A DNA stretch of 43,793 nt from Chloroflexi bacterium TSY (lineage in GTDB: Bacteria; Chloroflexota; Anaerolineae; Caldilineales; Caldilineaceae), in assembly GCA_019217005.1 (NCBI GenBank), contig JAHBNG010000129.1, forward strand, positions 1-43,793, read 5' to 3'. Numbering within the stretch: position 1 is the stretch's first letter; every line of letters starts with the position of its first letter. Of this stretch, positions 35,366-43,793 are shown piece after piece. The notes beneath the pieces were generated by a model. It made no database searches. It was not told where the DNA came from and saw nothing but the letters and a program-made list of their open reading frames with translations. Both the position numbers and the translations under genes were made by a program.

Positions 35366-36483
35366 ATGAAAATCACAAAAATTGATACTCATCTTGTCAA
35401 TGTTCGTAATCGCAATTGGCCTTTTGTTCAAGTCCATACAGATGAGGGGCTCTATGGTGTAGGTGAAGCATATTCTTGTGGGCCGGACAAGGCTACGGTT
35501 GAAGTCATCCGCGACTTTGAGGAGTGGTTAATTGGGTACGATCCGCGTGACGTGGAAGGGTTGTGGAATTTGATGTACGCTGGCTCGCGTTTTCCTGGCG
35601 GTGCTATCGTCAACTCGGCCATCAGCGGGATTGAACATGCGCTTTGGGATATTGCAGGCAAGGCGGCCGATCTACCAGTCTATCGTCTGATGGGAGGGAA
35701 ATGTCGTAATAAGATTCGTGTTTATCAATCGCCCAGTGGTTTGACACCCAAAGAGATTGCGGACAATGCCGTGGCTTTGATCGAGCAGTATGGTTACACG
35801 GCGCTCAAGATGGGACCATTGCCACCTGATTATCATCTCAAACCGTGGAATGCCGTGTTGCGCGAGACGGAAGCACGCGTGGCTGCCGTTCGAAGGGCCG
35901 TGGGTGATGATATTGATATCGGTCTAGATCCCCATGCACGCATTTTTGAGCCAGGACGCGCGCAGGAGCTTTGTGATGTCGTTGCCCCTTATCGTCCTTT
36001 TTTTGTAGAAGAGCCTTTGCGACCTGAGAATTATGACGCTTTAGCGTGCCGCTGGCTACTGGTGAAATGCTCTATACGCGCCACGAGTTTCGGGAACTGC
36101 TCAAGTTACAGGCGGTTGATATTATTCAGCCAGATGTCTGCTTGACCGGCGGTTTGTGGGAAATGAAAAAGATTGCCGCCATGGCGGATGCGCACTACGT
36201 AAGCGTGGCGCCTCACAATCCTTGCGGACCGATTGCCACCGCCGTGAATGTCCATTTTGCTGCCAGCACTCAGAACTTTCTCATTCTTGAATACAAGGCC
36301 GACGAGCCACCACGGAGTGATGTTGTGGATGAACCAATAAAACTCGTCAATGGCTATCTTGAAATACCAGAGAAGCCAGGGCTGGGTATCGATCTGAACG
36401 TAGAGGCACTCGGACAGTACCCGTTCCGTAGTTGGCATCGTCCGTTTCCATGGCGAGAAGATGGGTCGTTGGCATTTCAATAA
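35366..36483 (+). pseudogene. enolase-superfamily (mandelate racemase/galactonate dehydratase-like) gene, frameshifted
   Basis: The N-terminal cap (ITKIDTHLVNVRNRNWPFV) and barrel are recognisable. Metal ligands fall in IDIGLDPHAR and FFVEEPLRPENYDAL; the third ligand, in VPLATGE, is in another frame. VDIIQPDVCLTGG and VAPHNPCGPI follow, matching acid-sugar dehydratases. Between YDALA and VPLATGE about seven residues normally present are missing, with a frame change near 36042, so a deletion of about 20-22 bp has inactivated the gene. The downstream frame continues to 36483. Confidence 0.85.
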
Positions 36484-36550
36484 TGCCTTTAGGCTCTGTA
36501 GAGACAATGAATGGGTTCCGAGTCTCTACAACCGCAATTGATATAAATAG

Positions 36551-38105
36551 CTCGATAGTTGTGAAATGAATATTTTCCAAATTTGACAAAAGAGACAAAA
36601 GTCATCTCAATAGATTGCATCAAGAAAAAAGTGCGAAAAAGGAGCCATCAAGATGCAATTGCCGATAGTGAATGTAGCACCACTGGTCAGGGAGCATAGC
36701 GAAACCTTTCGTTCAGTATTTGCCAATCGTAAACAGTTTCGCCACTTTGAAAACTATCTGACGGGTCTGATGGTCTTGGACAACAAAAGCATGGCAAATA
36801 TTGCCCGTTGCATTCTAGATAGTGCAGATAAGACGAATATATCACGGTATTTGAGTGAAGCTCCTTGGCGAGCCGAAAAACTCAATGATGAGCGTATAGG
36901 TTACATGAAGTCAGAGACAGCACAATACCAACGTTCAGAGTCAGAATCGGTATTAGCGATTGACGATACACTATGTGAACACGTGGGAAGTCTGTTCGAG
37001 TATATCGATACACACTACAATCATAGCAATGGTCAGCATCCACTGGCTCATAACTTAGTCACAAGTCACTATGTCAGTGGCGCTGTTCGTTTTCCGGTCG
37101 ATGCAAGTATCTACCGACGGTACGAAGAGTTTACCGACTGGGAAGCATTTGTGGAAAACCATTTCCCAGTGACTGAGATTCCCAAGAAAAAAGAAAGAAC
37201 GAACCGCTTTTCATAAACGAGTGGATAGCCACCTATTAACTGACCCCGCCTTTCGAGGGCTAGACGAAGCGTTTAAGACCAAGATAACCATTGCCAGTGA
37301 ACTGGTTGAAAAAAGCTGTTGAACGAACCCTTATCTTTGGTTGGGCTCTCTTCGATGGTTGGTATCTCGCTCCAGATCTTCTAGCTGTACTCGATCGTCT
37401 GAATAAAGATTGGATCAGCATCTTGAAGTGCAATCGCAATCTGGAGACAAATAGCTTTCGTTTGCGAGATGAAGACGGTCAGCCGATAACTTTCGAGGGG
37501 CCACATATTAAAGTCAAAGAGTTGGTCCCCTACATCCCCCAGAATGCCTACAAACCTGTCACCATTGATGGTCGTACTTACTATACCTTTACCATGACTG
37601 TGCGTATCCCTTCTATCGGCAAGGTACGCATCGTGATTAGTTTTGATAATCCTGAATTGCAAGGCAATTAGGCCGTTTTAGTGACCAATCGCACTGATTG
37701 TAATGCCAAACGCATTCTCTCGATTTACCTGCTTCGTTGGCCTATCGAGACGGTTTATCAGGATGGTAAACAACTGCTTGGCCTTGATGAATATTGCATG
37801 CGAACTGCCCACGCCTTTCAAAAACATTGGTCTCTGGTCTTCGTGGCTTATTCTCTCTTGCACCTTGATTGTTTGGGACCATCATTGGCTAAAACTCAAT
37901 TCTCGCCCAGCAAATCCCTTGGTGAGGCTACTCGGCAGCAAGCTCAGTCACTAATTCAAGATCTCATCTTGACTGCACATCATGCCTTGAATGACGGACA
38001 GGAGATTGCAGAGGTCTTCGCTACCCTTTTCGCCAAACAGCAGGCCTGCTCTGCTTAATTTTGACTTTGTCAAATCCGGCACCTGCTCAAAATACAACTA
38101 TCGAG
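36551..38105 (+). mobile_element. IS701-family insertion sequence, copy 2
   Basis: CTCGATAGTTGT ends and a 7-bp target duplication TAAATAG (36544-36550, 38106-38112). It is 1555 bp, opposite in orientation to the copy at 19102-21033 and free of MITEs. Confidence 0.92.
36653..38058 (+). pseudogene. IS701-family transposase, copy 2, with several indels
   Basis: Nearly identical to the MITE-interrupted copy, but broken by its own lesions: extra bases in C and A runs at 37160-37195, another near 37305, and TAT changed to TAG at 37670. The readable pieces include LAIDDTL, FGWALFDGWYL and LLRWPIETVYQD. Confidence 0.88.
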
Positions 38106-38168
38106 TAAATAGTAGGTTTCTACCATTATTGTCTCTTGTATTCACCTAAATCGATTGGAGATTGATTC

Positions 38169-39416
38169 ATGACGTATGTCATGACAGAGAAGAAAACAAT
38201 AACCGCAGTAGATATAAAAAAGCCGCTTAACTTGAACAGACAGGATTTTATGGCGAACAAGTATGCCTACTACACATGGCTGCGCGAAGAAGCTCCGGTT
38301 TGTAAAGGGAAAATACATATCATCAATGGCTACTTTCTGTCACGGTACGATGATTGTGTAAACATGCTCAATGATTCACGTTTTGTACGCAATCGCGCAA
38401 CGGCTACAGGCGGCAGGCGTTCGATTATCCCCATGCCCAAATCAGTTTCGACGTTGATGAATAGCATGATGAGTGAGGATGAACCAGAACATCGCCGCTT
38501 GCGTAACTTGGTGCACAAGGCGTTCACCCCACGGAAGCTCGCCAACTTAGAAGGGCACATTGAGACGCTGACGCAAGAGTTGCTAGACAAAGCGGAAAAG
38601 CAGGGGCAGGTTGACCTCATGGAGACTTATGCGCGTCCGATTCCAATGACAGTGATTGCGAAAATGCTCGGCACAGATGTAGATGAAGTGCATCAATTTG
38701 CAAAATTTGTTCACATCATCACGAATGGGTTTTCCGGTTTCACCATCTTTCGCACAATTTTATGGAATATGCCCAAGATTTCTAAATTTGTGCGCCAGCT
38801 GATCGAACGCAAACGCTCTCATCCGGCGGATGATATCCTCACGGGGTTGATTCAAGCTGAAGAAGATGGAGATCGGCTCAGTGAAGACGAGTTGGTCGCA
38901 ATGGTCTTTTTACTCATCGCGGCGGGTCACTCAACAACCTATAATCTCATTATCAATTCAGTCTATACGCTGTTGATGTATCCGGAGCAACTCACGCGTT
39001 TGCGAGCAGAGCCAGCATTAATAGAATCGGCCATTGAGGAAGTCCTCCGCTTTAACGGACCACAGCACATCACAAGTCCCGAGTATGCGTCGGTAGATGT
39101 CACTCTACACGGTGTCACGATTCCAAAAGGGTCAACGGTTTTTTCATTATTGGGAGCGGCCAATCACGATCCAGAGGCTTTTGTGAATCCAGAGGATTTT
39201 GACATTACGCGCAGCCCCAATCGACACCTCAGTTTTGGCATGGGCATTCACCATTGTTTGGGTGCGTCGCTGGCTCGTATGGAGACTAAGATTGCCCTGA
39301 ACGCACTCTTGGAACGCAATCCAAATCTGCGCTTGGCTGTTGCACCAGATGAATTAGAACTTGTCGTAAGACCTGGCTGGCACCAGTACAAAAGTATGCC
39401 CGTCATATTAGGCTAA
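38169..39416 (+). CDS. cytochrome P450
   Basis: This 415-residue protein has all P450 hallmarks: I-helix AAGHSTT near residue 252, the ExxR motif EEVLR near 290, and the haem loop FGMGIHHCLG with its Cys near 362. Length and sequence fit soluble bacterial class I enzymes. Substrate unknown; no ferredoxin or reductase is adjacent. It lies directly after the IS701 copy and converges on a lipoprotein gene. Confidence 0.95.
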   Translation: MTYVMTEKKTITAVDIKKPLNLNRQDFMANKYAYYTWLREEAPVCKGKIHIINGYFLSRYDDCVNMLNDSRFVRNRATATGGRRSIIPMPKSVSTLMNSMMSEDEPEHRRLRNLVHKAFTPRKLANLEGHIETLTQELLDKAEKQGQVDLMETYARPIPMTVIAKMLGTDVDEVHQFAKFVHIITNGFSGFTIFRTILWNMPKISKFVRQLIERKRSHPADDILTGLIQAEEDGDRLSEDELVAMVFLLIAAGHSTTYNLIINSVYTLLMYPEQLTRLRAEPALIESAIEEVLRFNGPQHITSPEYASVDVTLHGVTIPKGSTVFSLLGAANHDPEAFVNPEDFDITRSPNRHLSFGMGIHHCLGASLARMETKIALNALLERNPNLRLAVAPDELELVVRPGWHQYKSMPVILG

Positions 39417-39421
39417 GTGCT

Positions 39422-39492
39422 TATCCGAAAAGTTCTGTGACTGTGTGATCTCACTCGAGAAACTGGTCGGACTCACAACCACTTTTCGGATA
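39422..39492. repeat. inverted repeat between convergent genes
   Basis: Perfect 12-bp arms TATCCGAAAAGT/ACTTTTCGGATA, with an inner TGTGA/TCACA pair. It may act as a bidirectional terminator, though no T run follows, or be a small MITE remnant. Confidence 0.5.
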
Positions 39493-39496
39493 GGTT

Positions 39497-40090
39497 CTAA
39501 GGATTCAGATTGCATCCAGCCAAACCAGCACAAAATTCCCGACAGATATCGGTTGTTGTTCCGGCATAGATGACGTAAAATAGATTGCCATCTAGTTCGA
39601 GTGTGTAGTGATGAGTACATGGTTTATATTCGACCGATTGGACGGTTGTCCGTCTTTGCAACAGAGGGATCGCAACACAGGCAAAAAGATTCACAGGGTC
39701 TAGGAGTTCATTGCGGTCACCGATCGCAACCGCACCTGCGGATAGAGGTGTTTGTTCGTTGCTATAAACCCGAGCACGCACGGCTCCTACATCCTGATAA
39801 CAGCCAACGATGCCGTCCACAACGCTTATTCCCGAAGCCAGTTCAGGATGGCCAGCCAACAACGCACCGCCCTCTGCCAGTGTCCCCACAAAATCGGTGA
39901 TAGTCTGTCCTTCGATTGTTCGATAGTGCGGTAAGTGTGGTAGCAAGCGTTCGGCTTGTGGTTGCTCTGGGGTTATTTGGACCGTACCGTCGCGATCCTC
40001 TGGGCCATCGTCATTGGTTGAGCTACATGCGGTAAAGAAAACGACTGTGCTGAGGAAAAGAATCAATCGCCAATCAAAATTCCCTGTCAT
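39497..40090 (-). CDS. putative lipoprotein
   Basis: This 197-residue protein starts with a lipoprotein signal (LILFLSTVVFFTAC, lipobox FTAC, Cys22). The mature part is acidic at first (STNDDGPEDRDG) and has several later cysteines. No known domain is recognised. Convergent with the P450 gene. Confidence 0.75.
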   Translation of the reverse strand: MTGNFDWRLILFLSTVVFFTACSSTNDDGPEDRDGTVQITPEQPQAERLLPHLPHYRTIEGQTITDFVGTLAEGGALLAGHPELASGISVVDGIVGCYQDVGAVRARVYSNEQTPLSAGAVAIGDRNELLDPVNLFACVAIPLLQRRTTVQSVEYKPCTHHYTLELDGNLFYVIYAGTTTDICREFCAGLAGCNLNP

Positions 40091-40620
40091 ATTATCCTAT
40101 TCTCATACGAAATAAATACCATTACCCTCCAGTACTTATGGCCTATTGAGATATTGGTCGTTTGCGTGCATAATGTAGTGAAAAATAATTGTATTCGCTC
40201 TCAATATTGATTCACATCTTTGGCGGTTTGTTAGCGAGAAAATATTTGTACTCAGATTATCCAAATATAGTGTTATCTTTGCATATAGAGCGTGGCTGAA
40301 TAGAGGGAACATAAGGCACTTGTAAGGTAGTTGTCACACCGATATAATCAATTTTTGATAATATATAGTAAAGTAGCCGCATCTTATGTATACAACGACT
40401 TTCTGGTTCTTCAGGGGGTTGACAGGCTCGAAAATGATTAGCGCCGGTTGAGTGGCATAGCCGTATCAAAACCAAAGCAGGTCGACCCCCTGAGATCCGG
40501 TTGAGCCAACTTTCCCGGCGGATAACACGCTGTGCCCCATTTTGTTCCCCGACATCATCACTATCCCAATGATGCAGCAGGGTTATCCCACATTGTCATT
40601 CGCTGTCCGATCACAAAAGC
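40091..40620. other. gene-free stretch with REP-like palindrome
   Basis: No gene seen. Bases 40441-40510 carry GCCGGTTGAGTGGC and ATCCGGTTGAGCC, related to the palindrome in the 370-bp duplication at 10281-10363. Confidence 0.5.
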
Positions 40621-42720
40621 GTGGCCACTTCAGAACTTGCTAAAACTCTGATCGTCAAGATGAATTCAATTATCCAAACTCTCGACTGGTTAACGGCACC
40701 CCATGTTACTATACAACAGCGCGATCAACGTCGTCAAGCGCGGTTGCTGTCTTCCATCCTGCTTTTTTTTCTGCTCTTTGGAATATTTGCTGAATTTGTA
40801 CTTGAACCATTCTTTGCAGCCGAATCTAGCTCCACAAATTGGTTGAGCTTCATTTCCATATTTGGTCTAGTATTAATTGGGTATATTCTCAGCCGCAGTC
40901 GATTTCGAGAGATTGGTGCATTGTGTGCAGTTCTCTCCTTTAGCGTTGCAGTATTTACACAATTCATTGCCCCAGATAGTTCACCAAATCCAGGCATATT
41001 GAGCTTCCTAATCGTGTCTGTGATCTTAAGTACTTTGTTTGGCTCTATGCGTACGACTATCATTGTGGGAATTGTGAATCTGGCCATTTTTATATATTCT
41101 TTCCTAGCCCCAAATGGAGTCATTCCAAGCGAGTCCCCAATCTTATTTTTCACAATTGTATGGGGAATTATGTTATTCGCGACCTATTATAATAATGTTC
41201 TCGAGCAGGATCGACAACAGGAGTTGGTTGAAAGCAGGGAGCGTTATCGAACCCTCTCCGAAACAGTTTTTGAAGGGATAATCGATGTGAAAAATGGCCT
41301 GATCGTAAAAGCGAATTTAGGGTTCTCTACGATTTTTGGCTATCCAGAGACAGAGATTTTGGGCCAACCTCTCTCGAAGTTTGTGACAGACGCGGCAAAC
41401 TTTATCAATGGGATAGATCAGAACGAAGCTACCCATGTTGTTGAAATGAGTGGATTTACGAAGCAAGGAGTCCAGCTTGAGCTTGAAGGCGTGTTTCGTC
41501 AATATAAGTTGATGGATGATGATTTGTGTGCGGTAGCAATCCGTGATGTCACACAACATAAGCAGGCAGAGGAAGCTTTGCGTGAGGCTCAAAGACTGGA
41601 CAGTTTAGGCGTGTTGACAGGAGGCATTGCGCATGACTTCAACAATATGCTGACCGGCATCTTAGCGCAAACGTCGCTGGCTGCGGCGAAGCTCCCCCAA
41701 GGAAGCCAGGCTCATGGTCATATCAATAAGGCGATGAAATCGGCCGCCAATGCAGCCGATCTAACCAAACAGCTCTTAGTCTACGCAGGAAAAGCGCAGA
41801 AAGAGATTGCCACGCTTGATCTAAACAAACTCATTCATGAAACGGCGACTCTCGTAGACGCGACATTGCCAGACACAATCGATTTGGAGTTTTCTCTCCT
41901 GGAGAAGGTGCTTTGGGTGGAGGGTGATACAGGGCAAATTCAGCAGGTTATTCTCAACCTGATATTGAACGGTGCAGAGGCGATTCAACCACTGCGTGGT
42001 CAGGTTCATTTGACCACATCGATTACCACGATCTCGCAAAATCAACGGCAAAACGTGGCCTATGGACAAAAGCCGCTCGAGCCAGGAAGATACGTCTGCT
42101 TGTCCGTTTCAGACACAGGTTCCGGCATGGATGATGAAACAAAACAACATATCTTTGACCCCTTCTTCACAACCAAGGAAAATGGACATGGGTTGGGTTT
42201 ATCGTCAATTTTAGGGATTGTTCGAACACATCATGGGTTGGTCTCAGTTGATAGTGAAGAAGAGGCCGGAACCACCTTTACCCTTCTCTTTCCTGCCGTG
42301 ACGCAGAGTCGAGAGCACCAGGAGATACCCATGCCTACGATTCGAAAATCTACGAGTCCATCCCCACTTGTTTTGATTGTTGACGACGAAGAGCCCGTAC
42401 GCGACGCCGTCGTCGAAATTTTGGATATGGCCGGAATACGTACCATCACCGCTGAAGATGGGCATGAAGGGATTCAGAAGTATAAAGAGCATCGGCAGGA
42501 TATTGGACTGACGATTCTAGATCTAAAAATGCCCGTCATGAATGGGGAAGAAACGTTTACAGCGCTTCAAGAAATTGATCCAGCAGCCAAAGTTATTTTT
42601 TCATCGGGATACGGAGAGGAAGAGATTGTCGAACGAATGATGCAGCGGGGAATCGAGCACGTCCTGCAAAAACCGTATGACATGTATACGCTGATTACGA
42701 CGGTTCGAGATGTTCTTTAG
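40621..42720 (+). CDS. membrane hybrid histidine kinase with C-terminal receiver
   Basis: This 699-residue protein has six or so hydrophobic segments in residues 35-195, then a PAS domain (about 205-320). Next come a HisKA-like box GGIAHDFNN with His near 340, an N box NLILNGAEA near 447, G1 DTGSGMDD near 498 and G2 GHGLGLSS near 522. The receiver spans 583-699, with acidic pocket VDDEE, phospho-Asp in ILDLKMPVMNG near 632, and LQKPYD Lys. The start is GTG at 40621; an ATG at 40660 is an alternative. No separate response regulator is adjacent. It converges with the prenyl synthase gene, overlapping it by 26 bp. Confidence 0.92.
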   Translation: MATSELAKTLIVKMNSIIQTLDWLTAPHVTIQQRDQRRQARLLSSILLFFLLFGIFAEFVLEPFFAAESSSTNWLSFISIFGLVLIGYILSRSRFREIGALCAVLSFSVAVFTQFIAPDSSPNPGILSFLIVSVILSTLFGSMRTTIIVGIVNLAIFIYSFLAPNGVIPSESPILFFTIVWGIMLFATYYNNVLEQDRQQELVESRERYRTLSETVFEGIIDVKNGLIVKANLGFSTIFGYPETEILGQPLSKFVTDAANFINGIDQNEATHVVEMSGFTKQGVQLELEGVFRQYKLMDDDLCAVAIRDVTQHKQAEEALREAQRLDSLGVLTGGIAHDFNNMLTGILAQTSLAAAKLPQGSQAHGHINKAMKSAANAADLTKQLLVYAGKAQKEIATLDLNKLIHETATLVDATLPDTIDLEFSLLEKVLWVEGDTGQIQQVILNLILNGAEAIQPLRGQVHLTTSITTISQNQRQNVAYGQKPLEPGRYVCLSVSDTGSGMDDETKQHIFDPFFTTKENGHGLGLSSILGIVRTHHGLVSVDSEEEAGTTFTLLFPAVTQSREHQEIPMPTIRKSTSPSPLVLIVDDEEPVRDAVVEILDMAGIRTITAEDGHEGIQKYKEHRQDIGLTILDLKMPVMNGEETFTALQEIDPAAKVIFSSGYGEEEIVERMMQRGIEHVLQKPYDMYTLITTVRDVL

Positions 42721-43693
42721 GAAGCTGGATGCCAATCAACTCTTCAAACTTTATGACATGCTTTCGGATGATTGTGAATAGGTTAAAAAGATGTTCTGGT
42801 CCGACGAGGGGCATTTCATCCAACAACTTTCTTGCCCTCTGTTCCCGCACCAGAACTTGATAGAGGCAATAGCTAACGGCACCGGATTGAGTTAATATCT
42901 GCTGCATCTCTTCCAGGGATTCTGTATCATGGATCGCAGAATCTTGTGCTCTAGAATTGAATAGTTCAACAAAACGCTCCTTCTCATCATACTCAGCTGT
43001 CAAACCATAAAGAATCGCCAAATTATTGCGTCCCTGACTCCAGTCAGGCTCTGCGGGAATCTGAAATGCGTCCTCCAAATCATCATAAATCTGAGATATT
43101 TCACCAAGATATTGACCAAATTGGGCCAATTGGTTGACGACTTCAACATTGGCACCCCCAAGTTGCGCACCCATCTTGAATGCCGTTACATAATAGGGTG
43201 TGCTTTTTGCCTGAACCAGTTTCCAATAGTTCTCTTCACCTGATAAATTTTGTGTGTCCAGATCCTGCCCAGTAGCAGTGTCAATGGCTCCTTGATTGAG
43301 CGTCATCCAGGCCAAAAGTTGTCTTTCCTTTGAGACATCACACTGCACAATCAATTGCCCAGCAGCTGCTTGCAAAATCAAAGCCAAATTGGCTGCTCGC
43401 CCAACTCCAATCGATTCATGAACTCCAAACGGATCATCATCTAGCAAATCGTCTACTAAAGCGATACTCTTACGCATACAGGCCATGACACCGACAACGG
43501 GCAATATCCTATTTGCAGGCCCACCGACTGCCTGACATGCAAGTAAAGGGAATCGCCAATCAAGGGGCACAATTTCTGTCGTGTGCTCAAACAACGTTTC
43601 GATGATAGACAAATTCGCTAATCCAGGTAAAGTCAAAATCATGGACCAAACCTGCGGAAAATAAATATTCATTTTACTAGAAGCCGTTGTCAC
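42695..43693 (-). CDS. trans-isoprenyl diphosphate synthase family protein
   Basis: Both Asp-rich motifs are present: DDLLDD near residue 81 (first) and DDLED near 204 (second), as needed to bind Mg-diphosphate. The family joins isopentenyl diphosphate units to allylic primers; the length is about 332 residues. The frame is open to 43774, but the GTG at 43693 is preceded by GAGGAGG eight bases upstream, so I prefer it. ComQ-like enzymes that prenylate peptides share this fold, but no ComX-like peptide gene is visible. Product chain length is not predictable here. Confidence 0.85.
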   Translation of the reverse strand: MTTASSKMNIYFPQVWSMILTLPGLANLSIIETLFEHTTEIVPLDWRFPLLACQAVGGPANRILPVVGVMACMRKSIALVDDLLDDDPFGVHESIGVGRAANLALILQAAAGQLIVQCDVSKERQLLAWMTLNQGAIDTATGQDLDTQNLSGEENYWKLVQAKSTPYYVTAFKMGAQLGGANVEVVNQLAQFGQYLGEISQIYDDLEDAFQIPAEPDWSQGRNNLAILYGLTAEYDEKERFVELFNSRAQDSAIHDTESLEEMQQILTQSGAVSYCLYQVLVREQRARKLLDEMPLVGPEHLFNLFTIIRKHVIKFEELIGIQLPKEHLEPS

Positions 43694-43793
43694 TTGACAG
43701 TCCTCCTCAGAGGAGTGAATATTCATTGCGGCCGACGCTCTAATACTACTGTGCAGCAATATATTGTGAAACACAAAGGAAATTCGTTATATT

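Noticed and set aside
42695..43774. ComQ/ComX-type quorum-sensing locus at the right end
   Set aside because: The prenyl synthase fold fits, but no short precursor peptide with a C-terminal Trp region and no ComP/ComA pair is adjacent; the convergent kinase is a hybrid with its own receiver.

Overview
The window looks like chromosomal DNA of a heterotrophic bacterium, most likely a Chloroflexota member. The basis is indirect: Thr/Pro-rich linkers in a large secreted cytochrome/propeller protein, a NACHT ATPase fused to alpha-helical repeats, and a dense mixture of IS110, IS701, ISAzo13, IS1595 and IS4-like elements plus MITEs. No ribosomal or other taxonomic marker is present, so the assignment is an inference. 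Many genes carry single frameshifts, often in homopolymer runs. This means either ongoing decay or residual indel errors in the assembly.

Layout. (1) 0-11 kb: the two subunits of a hydantoinase/oxoprolinase-type amidohydrolase, hyuA (-) and hyuB (+), lie divergently. Between them are two copies of one IS110-family element and a small block with an AAA ATPase/PD-(D/E)XK protein and a DUF2442-like protein. A small Cys-rich protein follows hyuB and is present twice in a 370-bp tandem duplication. (2) 10.9-16.2 kb: a two-gene secreted operon (small exported protein, then a beta-propeller/Ig/cytochrome c protein broken by a frameshift) and a cupin gene. (3) 16.6-35.25 kb: an accessory block bounded by two direct copies of tRNA-Pro(CGG) sequence, one intact and one degenerate. 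It contains five insertion sequences, MITEs nested inside other elements, two tyrosine-recombinase remnants, a lasso-type RiPP precursor-like gene and a large STAND operon. (4) 35.3-43.8 kb: a frameshifted enolase-superfamily dehydratase, a second IS701 copy, a cytochrome P450, a lipoprotein, a hybrid histidine kinase and an isoprenyl diphosphate synthase.

The most unusual system is the 21.1-30.9 kb operon. It encodes a two-TM protein, then a giant NACHT ATPase-helical repeat-FlhA C-domain protein, a second soluble protein ending in an FlhA C-terminal (FHIPEP cytoplasmic) domain, and a DUF1795/DcrB-like protein. There are no flagellar or type III secretion genes and no FlhA membrane domain. 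The giant gene is split by an IS4-like element and a 155-bp MITE. Removing each with one copy of its target duplication restores a single open frame of about 1723 codons, so it was recently intact. I read it as a STAND-type conflict/sensor system that has recruited the export-gate cytoplasmic domain; function is inferred, not shown.

Several mobile-element boundaries can be fixed to the base from target duplications (IS701: 7 bp twice; IS1595: 8 bp; ISAzo13: 3 bp; 155-bp MITE: 8 bp twice; 215-bp MITE: 5 bp). The IS110 copies carry sequences expected of a bridge RNA in the leader of their recombinase, and an unoccupied target paralog is visible at 65-78.
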